A DNA stretch of 10,436 bases from RGIG7378 sp964500525 (GTDB taxonomy: Bacteria > Bacillota > Clostridia > RGIG7378): NCBI GenBank assembly GCA_964500525.1, contig CAZCOE010000109.1, positions 1 through 10,436 of the forward strand. Reading direction: 5' to 3'. Of the stretch, positions 1 through 6,238 are shown piece by piece. The first letter of the stretch is position 1; each line of letters begins with the position of its first letter. The notes beneath the pieces were generated by a model. The model was not told the origin of the DNA. It saw only the letters and a list, made by a program, of their open reading frames with translations, and did no database searches. A program made the translations under genes and the position numbers.

Positions 1-1
1 C

Positions 2-31
2 GAGGATGCGCAAGAAAACTAACGCATCTTC
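2..31 (-). terminator. possible hairpin terminator at the window edge
   Basis: Arms at 2-10 and 23-31 pair over nine positions with one G-U, around a 12-base loop. On the minus strand the hairpin begins at the stop codon of a short open frame (stop at 30-32). Any T-tract would lie left of position 1, so termination cannot be judged. Confidence 0.25.
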
Positions 32-360
32 AATGAGTAGTATTATTTTTGTCTATGTCTGCGGCATCTTCGGCATTGCCGCCTCTTGCGGTGTCCGACT
101 CAATGTTCGCTTTCAGCTCCATTTCGTCCACCGCTGCGCCAAAATCACCTCCCTGTTTCCGCCACTGGCGGCGGTCGGTGACTTTGCCCAAACCAAGCGC
201 GCTGTCAACAGTGCAACACCACGATGTACCGATGGGCCGTACCAAAGAGCTGCAACATCGCTACAGGATATTGCCAGCTTTCCGCCTTTTCATTTTCGTC
301 CCTTAAAAGGCGATTGCAGACACGAATGGAGCATATATTTAGGAAACACGGGATACCGAA
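30..360 (-). other. region without a supportable gene; two short minus-strand open frames
   Basis: I recognise no protein family in 1-367. The minus strand has two overlapping short open stretches in different frames, roughly 205-360 and 30-245. The second ends at a hairpin. Their translations look moderately protein-like (the second is rich in Asp, Glu, Ala and Asn and ends at 30), but neither has a ribosome binding site or a domain I can name. They could be the decayed 3' end of a gene lying downstream of the repressor, or chance open frames. The longer plus-strand frame across 6-578 runs into the repressor gene and is probably a shadow. No clear terminator for the repressor was seen between 300 and 367. 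Confidence 0.15.
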
Positions 361-367
361 TTAGTGA

Positions 368-1372
368 TTATAGAGTTCTCCGCTTAACAAGGCTTGTCTG
401 TACTTCGATTTTAAGGTGGGCAGATCCGTCTGCAGGGAGCAAACTCAACAGACGGGCAACCGCAGTTTTTCCCAAAAACTGCCTTGGAACATTGATTGTG
501 GTAAGCGGGGGATCAATCAGCTCACAAAACGCCGTATTATCGAACCCGACAACGCCAATGTCCTCAGGGATACGATAACCAGCCTCTTTAAAGGCTCGGA
601 TAGCTCCTGCGGCAATAAGATCATTATCTGCAAAATAGCAGGAGGCAATTTTCTCACCGGCATCCAGCAGCGCCTTCATATCGGCGTAGGCACCCTCCAT
701 AGACGGAGCCAATCTGTGGACAATAGATTGGGATGAAGAAAATCCATTTTCTCGAATTGCCTTATAAAAGCCGTCTGCTCGTTCCTCAAAATTACAGATG
801 GAATATGAAGAACGGAGATAACCAGGCTGTACGTGACGCCTGGAAATGAGATATTTGGTGGCTGTATAGGCTCCCTGCACATTATTGATAAGAACACAGT
901 CATTGTCCAGGCCCTCAAAATAGGTGTCCAAAACTACAACGGGGATAGGAAGATTGCGGAACGGCGAGAAATCCTCCACTTGCATTTCCGTGCCCAACAG
1001 CAATATGCCGTCGGCGCCGCCTTCCAATATATTAAGAATTGTACGTCGAGTACTGTCGGTATCCAGAATATAGTGGGTATCCAAAACGTAATTGTATTCC
1101 CGACAAGCGCGCAACACACCCTCTGTCAGATCCGAGAAAAAATGAGTCTCACCGATAATTGCCCCGTGCTTCTTGTATATAACAAACGCAATCCGACCCT
1201 TGGCAACACTTTTCATTTTAATCTTATTTAAATCGTATCCCATCTCGCGGGCAGTGCTCAATACCCTTTCACGGGTAGATTCACTTACGCCAGGCTTGTC
1301 ATTGAGTGCCATGGAAACCGCTGCAGCGGAAATACCCAGACGAGCTGCAACTTCTTTAGCAGAAACTTTCAT
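368..1372 (-). CDS. LacI-family transcriptional regulator
   Basis: 334 residues, the usual length for LacI/GalR repressors. Residues 1-47 form the LacI helix-turn-helix: KEVAARLGIS, then AAVSMALNDKPGVSESTRERV with the typical hinge-side MGYD. A periplasmic-binding-protein-like sugar sensor follows (about 60-330), with family-typical stretches such as ADGILLLG, YFADNDLIAAGAIRAF and DIGVVGFDN. The ATG at 1370-1372 is preceded by AGGAG (complement of 1382-1386) at 9 bases spacing. It is divergent from the sugar operon and is most simply its local repressor, released by the substrate or an intermediate. The family call is firm; the effector and regulon are inferred. The DNA-binding domain is complete and I see no damage. 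Confidence 0.95.
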   Translation of the reverse strand: MKVSAKEVAARLGISAAAVSMALNDKPGVSESTRERVLSTAREMGYDLNKIKMKSVAKGRIAFVIYKKHGAIIGETHFFSDLTEGVLRACREYNYVLDTHYILDTDSTRRTILNILEGGADGILLLGTEMQVEDFSPFRNLPIPVVVLDTYFEGLDNDCVLINNVQGAYTATKYLISRRHVQPGYLRSSYSICNFEERADGFYKAIRENGFSSSQSIVHRLAPSMEGAYADMKALLDAGEKIASCYFADNDLIAAGAIRAFKEAGYRIPEDIGVVGFDNTAFCELIDPPLTTINVPRQFLGKTAVARLLSLLPADGSAHLKIEVQTSLVKRRTL

Positions 1373-1404
1373 CGTTTTCGACTCCTGTTATCTATTTTTA
1401 TAGA

Positions 1405-1433
1405 ATCATACCACGTTTAGTAAATTAAGTCGA
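1405..1433 (-). promoter_or_regulatory. candidate promoter of the LacI-family gene
   Basis: Read on the minus strand, TATGAT (complement of 1405-1410) is preceded by TGG, which makes an extended -10. Seventeen bases further upstream is TCGACT (complement of 1428-1433), a 4/6 match to the -35 consensus. The start would lie about 20-30 bases before the Shine-Dalgarno sequence. The -35 touches the inverted repeat at 1424-1447, so autoregulation is plausible. Confidence 0.5.
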
Positions 1434-1447
1434 TAGCTTCACTTAAT
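1424..1447. promoter_or_regulatory. inverted repeat, candidate repressor operator
   Basis: ATTAAGT at 1424-1430 is mirrored by ACTTAAT at 1441-1447, a perfect 7-bp dyad with a 10-bp spacer. A further ATTAAGT lies at 1458-1464, exactly 17 bp on from the second arm. The dyad overlaps the -35 of the repressor's own promoter. LacI-family operators are usually tighter palindromes, so this may be pairs of half-sites, not one classic operator. Confidence 0.4.
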
Positions 1448-1473
1448 AACAGGCAGAATTAAGTAAATCATTG

Positions 1474-1503
1474 TTGACCTTAACTAAACTGAGCCAATAT
1501 AAT
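1474..1503 (+). promoter_or_regulatory. main promoter of the sugar operon with flanking operator half-sites
   Basis: TTGACC at 1474-1479 and a perfect TATAAT at 1498-1503, 18 bp apart, form a sigma-A type promoter with transcription expected to start near 1510. The promoter is bracketed by the dyad ACCTTAA (1477-1483) and TTAAGGT (1503-1509). The related 9-mers TTAAGTAAA (1459-1467) and TTAACTAAA (1480-1488) lie 21 bp apart, two helical turns. Such placement over the -35 and -10 fits repression by the divergent LacI-family protein. Confidence 0.7.
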
Positions 1504-1546
1504 TAAGGTGCGAACAACAAAATTACACAAAGAAAGGATGAAACCA

Positions 1547-2947
1547 ATGACTAATATCAAACTGGGTTTTGCTCCTACTCGGCGTAGTATTTTCAGCGCC
1601 CCGGACGCAATCAAATATCGCGGTCTGACTGCAAAACGTCTTCAAGAACTGGGTGTAGATTTCGTGGACATTGATGACGTCAACCAAGAAGGCCTGTTAT
1701 ACACCGAAGAGGACAGGCTAAAAATTCTGGAAAAATTCCGTGCTGAAAAAGTGGACGGACTGATGCTGCCCCATTGCAATTTTGGCACAGAGTATCTGTG
1801 TGCGCGGCTTGCTAAAGACTTGGGCGTACCTGTGCTGCTGTGGGGACCGCTGGATGAGCGGCCGGAGCCTGATGGCGTCCGTCTTCGTGATACCCAGTGC
1901 GGTCTGTTTGCTACCGGAAAGGTGCTGCGCCGTTTCGGAGTACCCTTTACATATCTGACAAATTGCCGCCTGAGTGATCCGGTATTCGAACGTGGTGTTA
2001 AGGATTTTCTTGCTGTATGTAATGTGGTCAAAACATTCAGAAATATTCGGATACTTCAGATCGGACCTCGTCCCTTTGATTTTTGGTCAACCATGTGCAA
2101 TGAGGGTGAACTATTGGAAAAATTCAATGTTCAACTCTCTCCGATTCCATTGCCTGAGTTGACAGCAGAGGTGAAGAAGGCCATTTCCGATGGTACAGAG
2201 GTGCATGAAACAATTGCGTACTGCCGTGCCAATATGGATATCAATATCAACGAGGAACAGCTTACCAATGTGGCTGGCCTTGCAGTAGCTATGGAGCGCC
2301 TCATCAAAAAATATCACTGCAATGCCGCTGCCATTCAGTGCTGGAACGCTCTGCAGGGAGAGCTCGGAATTATGCCTTGTGCCGCCAATGCATTGCTCAA
2401 CGATAAGGGCATTCCCGTGGTCTGCGAAACAGACATTCACGGAGCAATTACGGCTTTGCTTGTGGAGGCTGCCACCTTGGACGGCACACGCAGCTTCTTT
2501 GCAGACTGGACTATTCGCCATCCCGATATTGAAGACGGAGAACTTCTGCAGCACTGCGGTCCTTGGCCTCTCAGTGTCGCAGGATGCAAACCCTGTATTA
2601 CTTATCCGTTGGCCTTTGACCATCCCGGTGCTATCACTGCAGAGGCAAAGCACGGCGATGTTACACTGGCCCGCTTCGATGGGGATAACGGTGAATACTC
2701 CCTGCTATTGGGCAATGCTAAGGGTGTAGATGGACCTAAGTGTATGGGAACCTACCTCTGGGTGGAGGTAGACAATATTAAGCGGCTGGAAGCCAAGATT
2801 GTGGAAGGGCCTTACATCCACCACTGTGTTGGCATACACAAGAATGTGGTTCCCGTACTGTATGAAGCCTGCAAGTACATAGGTGTAAAACCTGATCTGT
2901 ACGACCCTATTGAGGAAGATGTAAAGGCGTATTTGAGGGGTGAATAA
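1547..2947 (+). CDS. sugar isomerase of the L-fucose/L-arabinose isomerase superfamily
   Basis: 466 residues from the ATG at 1547. I prefer this start to the in-frame codons at 1508 and 1538 because AGAAAGG (1531-1537) stands 9 bases before it but abuts 1538. Aldose-ketose isomerases of this fold use two acidic metal ligands 24 residues apart (Glu337 and Asp361 in E. coli FucI, from memory). Here QGELG gives Glu272 and CETD gives Asp296, also 24 apart, within CWNALQGELGIMPC and GIPVVCETDIHGA. A C-terminal His in YIHHC (424-425) is a candidate third ligand. It probably interconverts an aldose and its ketose with Mn2+ in the cytoplasm, as the first step of the operon. It is shorter than FucI (about 590), so fucose is unlikely. 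D-apiose is my leading guess from the neighbours; arabinose- or other pentose-like sugars remain possible. Confidence 0.85.
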   Translation: MTNIKLGFAPTRRSIFSAPDAIKYRGLTAKRLQELGVDFVDIDDVNQEGLLYTEEDRLKILEKFRAEKVDGLMLPHCNFGTEYLCARLAKDLGVPVLLWGPLDERPEPDGVRLRDTQCGLFATGKVLRRFGVPFTYLTNCRLSDPVFERGVKDFLAVCNVVKTFRNIRILQIGPRPFDFWSTMCNEGELLEKFNVQLSPIPLPELTAEVKKAISDGTEVHETIAYCRANMDININEEQLTNVAGLAVAMERLIKKYHCNAAAIQCWNALQGELGIMPCAANALLNDKGIPVVCETDIHGAITALLVEAATLDGTRSFFADWTIRHPDIEDGELLQHCGPWPLSVAGCKPCITYPLAFDHPGAITAEAKHGDVTLARFDGDNGEYSLLLGNAKGVDGPKCMGTYLWVEVDNIKRLEAKIVEGPYIHHCVGIHKNVVPVLYEACKYIGVKPDLYDPIEEDVKAYLRGE

Positions 2948-2948
2948 T

Positions 2949-3779
2949 ATGAACGGATTAAAAGTTTTATCTTATGATCTTCGCAAGGACGTAGTGGATA
3001 TGATCATGTCCGGTAAATGCGGTCACATTGGCGGAGATATGTCCATAATGGACATACTGGTGACGTTGTATTTCAAAGTTATGAATATAAATCCGAATAT
3101 TATGGATGATCCGAACCGAGACCGTTTCGTTCTTTCCAAAGGTCACTGCGTTGAATCCCTGTATGCGGTTTTGGCGAAGAAGGGATTTTTCCCTATCCAG
3201 CAGGTTATATCTGAGTTTTCTAAGTTTGGTTCTAAATTCATCGGCCATCCCAACAACAAGTTACCGGGCATCGAAATGAACTCCGGCTCCTTGGGACACG
3301 GACTGCCTGTGTCCGTAGGAATGGCGCTTGCCGGAAAGAAGGACAATGCCTCTTACCGTGTTTATACCATTATGGGAGACGGTGAGTTGGCGGAAGGTTC
3401 TGTTTGGGAGGGAGTTATGGCAGCCAGCCACTACAAGCTTGACAATCTCTGTGCCGTGGTGGACAGGAATAGACTTCAGATCTCCGGTTCCACTGAGGAT
3501 GTGATGCACCATGATGATTTGGATGCTCGGTTCGCAGCCTTCGGATGGCATGTTGTTCAAGTGGATGGACATGATTATGATGCGCTATCAGACGCCTTCG
3601 AGGATGCGGCAAGCACCAAGGGAGCTCCCACTGTTATCATTGCAAATACCGTTAAAGGCTACGGTGCCACCATTATGGAAAACAAGGCAGGATGGCATCA
3701 CCATGTACCGGATCAGGACGAATATGTCCAGATTGTAACCGAACTGGCTGCACGGAAGGAGGCTGCATATCATGAATAA
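2949..3779 (+). CDS. transketolase, N-terminal (thiamine diphosphate-binding) subunit
   Basis: 276 residues, the normal size of the N-terminal half when transketolase is split into two genes. ATG 2949 is chosen over GTG 2940 because GAGGGG (2935-2940) is 8 bases upstream. It starts 1 bp after the isomerase stop. Visible motifs are SKGH (63-66), SGSLGHGLPVSVGMA (about 112-126), the diphosphate/Mg2+ site GDGELAEG starting near 143, its downstream partner DRN (about 172-174), and VKGYG near 235. With the next gene it should move a two-carbon ketol unit between sugar phosphates. A dedicated split copy inside a sugar operon, instead of the housekeeping enzyme, suggests an unusual donor. Known precedents are apulose-4-phosphate transketolase and the sulfo-transketolase of sulfoquinovose breakdown. 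The adjacent kinase favours the first. Confidence 0.93.
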   Translation: MNGLKVLSYDLRKDVVDMIMSGKCGHIGGDMSIMDILVTLYFKVMNINPNIMDDPNRDRFVLSKGHCVESLYAVLAKKGFFPIQQVISEFSKFGSKFIGHPNNKLPGIEMNSGSLGHGLPVSVGMALAGKKDNASYRVYTIMGDGELAEGSVWEGVMAASHYKLDNLCAVVDRNRLQISGSTEDVMHHDDLDARFAAFGWHVVQVDGHDYDALSDAFEDAASTKGAPTVIIANTVKGYGATIMENKAGWHHHVPDQDEYVQIVTELAARKEAAYHE

Positions 3780-4704
3780 AATACCAAATCGTCAGGCTAT
3801 ATGCGATACACTTATGGAACACGCGAAAACGGACCGTGACATCATGGTTCTGTGCTCAGATTCCCGTGGCTCCGCCTCATTAACTCCGTTTTTTAATGCG
3901 TATCCCGATCAGTCAATCGAAGTTGGCATCGCCGAACAAAACTTAGTAAGTATCTCCGCGGGTTTGGCCAGTTGTGGCAAAAAGCCATGGTGCGCATCTC
4001 CTGCCAGCTTCGTTACGACTCGAAGCTATGAGCAGTGTAAGGTGGATGTTGCATATTCCAACACAAACGTAAAAATAATCGGAATCTCCGGTGGCGTCAG
4101 TTACGGTGCTCTGGGAATGAGTCATCACTCTGCTCAGGACATCGCTGCCATGAGTGCCATTCCCAATATGCGAGTGTACTTACCCAGTGATCGGCACCAA
4201 ACCAAGAAACTGGTAGAAGCCCTGCTTTCAGACAAAAAAGGCGCTTATATTCGTGTTGCCCGCAACCCGGTGGAAGACATATACACTGCGGATAACTGCC
4301 CGTTTGAGATGAATAAGGCAACCGTTCTGTGTGAGGGAAGCGATGCGCTCCTGGTTGCCTGTGGAGAGATGGTCGGCCCTGCAAAGGAGGCTGCAGAAAT
4401 GCTGAACCAGGAGGGCATATCCACAACTGTTCTGGATATGTACTGCGTAAAACCTTTAGACACAGACACAATTCTGAAATACGCCCGACAGGCTAAGGCT
4501 GTCATAACGGTGGAAGAGCATTCTCCCTTTGGCGGACTTGGAAGCATGGTAGCCCAGGTGGTTGGCGAGAACTGCCCGAAAAAGGTCAAATGCCTTGCCC
4601 TGCCAGATGAATCGGTCATTACCGGCACATCAAGAGAGGTATTCGACTATTACGGTTTGAATGCCCAAGGCATTATACACACGGTAAAGGAGTGTATTTC
4701 ATGA
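3772..4704 (+). CDS. transketolase, C-terminal subunit
   Basis: 310 residues. ATG 3772 has AAGGAGG (3756-3762) 9 bases upstream and overlaps the N-terminal subunit gene by 8 bp, a sign of coupled 1:1 synthesis. The first part is the pyrimidine-binding domain: VGIAEQN contains the Glu (Glu55) that activates the thiamine ring. It is followed by the family segments GLAS, SGGVSYGALGMSHHSAQD (about 107-122) and IPNMRVYLPSD. From about 185 the transketolase C-terminal domain follows, with LVACGEMV, LDMYCVKPLD and VEEHSPFGGLGS. All key residues expected for catalysis appear present. The partner is the product of the gene just upstream. The family is certain; the specific sugar phosphate is inferred from the operon. 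Confidence 0.93.
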   Translation: MNKIPNRQAICDTLMEHAKTDRDIMVLCSDSRGSASLTPFFNAYPDQSIEVGIAEQNLVSISAGLASCGKKPWCASPASFVTTRSYEQCKVDVAYSNTNVKIIGISGGVSYGALGMSHHSAQDIAAMSAIPNMRVYLPSDRHQTKKLVEALLSDKKGAYIRVARNPVEDIYTADNCPFEMNKATVLCEGSDALLVACGEMVGPAKEAAEMLNQEGISTTVLDMYCVKPLDTDTILKYARQAKAVITVEEHSPFGGLGSMVAQVVGENCPKKVKCLALPDESVITGTSREVFDYYGLNAQGIIHTVKECIS

Positions 4705-6209
4705 GCCGTTATGTTCTGGCAGTGGATCAGTCTACACAGGGTACAAAAGGAGTTCTTTTTGACGACCAGGGAATCCTGGTTTGTCGAGCTGACCGCCCCC
4801 ATCGCCAAATCATAAACGACAAGGGCTGGGTAGAGCACGATCCCATCGAGATATTGGAAAACACGGTGGGTGTCTGCGATGACGTCCTGAAAAAGGCCCA
4901 TGTCCCCTCTGCCGATGTGGTAGCTCTCGGAATATCCAACCAGAGGGAAACATCGCTGATGTGGGATAAGGCAACAGGAAGACCCATCTATAACGCTGTT
5001 GTATGGCAATGTGCGCGAGCAGCTGAGATATGCGAGAGAGCCGAGATTGCAGATAAGGCAGAATTAATCCGTCAAAAGACCGGGATGCGCCTGTCGCCAT
5101 ATTTTCCGGCTGCGAAACTGGCATGGCTTATGGAAAATGTGCCGGAGGCAAAGGCCCTATCAAATGAAGGCCGTCTTGCCTGTGGTACCATTGACAGCTG
5201 GCTCGTCTATAACCTGACCGGTAAACATAAGACAGACTACTCAAACGCCAGTCGGACACAGCTCTTCAATATCGTTGATTTGAAATGGGATAGGGATCTA
5301 TGCGATTTGTTCTCCGTTCCCATGGACAGCCTACCAGAGGTCTGTATGTCCGATTCTGTTTTCGGCATAACTGATATAAACGGCGTATTGGATCATACAG
5401 TTCCTGTCTGTGGCGTATTGGGAGACAGCCATGCGGCACTGTTCGGTCAGGACTGTCGGAAACCTGGCCAAATTAAAGCCACCTACGGTACTGGTTCTTC
5501 TGTAATGATGAATATCGGCGATAAGCCGCAGTTCAGCCAGAGCGGTCTTGTAACCAGTCTTGCCTGGGGTATGAACGGCAAAGTGGAATACGTATTCGAA
5601 GGGAATCTCAACTATACCGGTGCTGTAATCACTTGGCTTAAAAGAGATGTTCAGTTGATCCAAACGGATACGGAAGCAACGGAGATGGCCCTGGCGGCCA
5701 ATCCCAATGACCGGGCCTATTTTGTTCCGGCATTCACAGGTCTGGGTGCCCCATATTGGGACAGCAACGCAACCGGATTGCTTACTGGTGTTACCCGTAC
5801 AACCGGTCGAAATGAGATCGCCAAGGCATGTTTAGACTGCATAGCCTATCAGATTACGGATTTGATCGAACTGATGGGACAAGATGCGGGCATGAAACTG
5901 ACTGCATTACGAGTGGACGGTGGTCCCACCGCCAGTACGTATTTGATGCAATTTCAAAGTGACATTGCCCAAGTCACCGTCCAGATTCCCGATTTGCAGG
6001 AACTATCTGCTATGGGTGCTGCTTATGCTGCCGGAATCGCAGTAGGTATTTATGATCCCGATGAGATATATGACCATGTTCGGCGCAGGGAGTACATACA
6101 TAGCATGGATCAAAAAAAGAGGGATGCATTATATCTTGGCTGGAAGTCTGCAGTACAGCAAACCCTATCTGCAAGTAAAAAAGTGACCCAACAGGCAATC
6201 AGCCTGTAA
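4701..6209 (+). CDS. FGGY-family carbohydrate kinase related to glycerol kinase, probably a ketose kinase
   Basis: 502 residues. The start is ATG 4701, with AAAGGAG (4686-4692) 8 bases upstream and an ATGA overlap with the preceding stop. Similarity to glycerol kinase runs end to end: AVDQSTQGTKG, GWVEHDPIEI, ISNQRETS, NAVVWQC, SPYF, DYSNASRTQLFNI, TYGTGS, PAFTGLGAPYWD and LRVDGGPTASTYLMQFQSDI. The catalytic Asp is kept (Asp242 in GDSH), as are the Arg82-Glu83 and Tyr134 equivalents of the glycerol contacts. However, E. coli Gln246 and Phe270 align with Ser243 and Ser267, which opens and polarises the pocket. I infer ATP-dependent phosphorylation of a bulkier branched or linear ketose, with apulose the leading candidate and xylulose or erythrulose as alternatives. 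The product would feed the transketolase encoded just upstream. Confidence 0.88.
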   Translation: MSRYVLAVDQSTQGTKGVLFDDQGILVCRADRPHRQIINDKGWVEHDPIEILENTVGVCDDVLKKAHVPSADVVALGISNQRETSLMWDKATGRPIYNAVVWQCARAAEICERAEIADKAELIRQKTGMRLSPYFPAAKLAWLMENVPEAKALSNEGRLACGTIDSWLVYNLTGKHKTDYSNASRTQLFNIVDLKWDRDLCDLFSVPMDSLPEVCMSDSVFGITDINGVLDHTVPVCGVLGDSHAALFGQDCRKPGQIKATYGTGSSVMMNIGDKPQFSQSGLVTSLAWGMNGKVEYVFEGNLNYTGAVITWLKRDVQLIQTDTEATEMALAANPNDRAYFVPAFTGLGAPYWDSNATGLLTGVTRTTGRNEIAKACLDCIAYQITDLIELMGQDAGMKLTALRVDGGPTASTYLMQFQSDIAQVTVQIPDLQELSAMGAAYAAGIAVGIYDPDEIYDHVRRREYIHSMDQKKRDALYLGWKSAVQQTLSASKKVTQQAISL

Positions 6210-6238
6210 AAACAAAATATAAAGGAAGGTACAAAACT

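Noticed and set aside
6..578. 190-codon plus-strand open frame
   Set aside because: It overlaps the 3' end of the clear LacI-family gene in antisense, has a low-complexity Ser/Arg/Pro-rich translation and no ribosome binding site or family match.
1508..1546. Upstream in-frame starts GTG 1508 and ATG 1538 for the isomerase
   Set aside because: 1508 lies at the -10/start region of the promoter and 1538 abuts the Shine-Dalgarno sequence; ATG 1547 has correct spacing.
2949..4704. Sulfoquinovose sulfo-transketolase system
   Set aside because: The split transketolase would fit, but the operon carries an FGGY kinase and lacks recognisable sulfonate-handling genes; kinase plus isomerase fits a phosphorylated ketose better.
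6191..6207. ACAGGC/GCCTGT hairpin at the kinase stop codon
   Set aside because: Only 6 bp and followed by an A-rich stretch, not T, so it is not a plus-strand terminator; the hydrolase is therefore kept in the operon.
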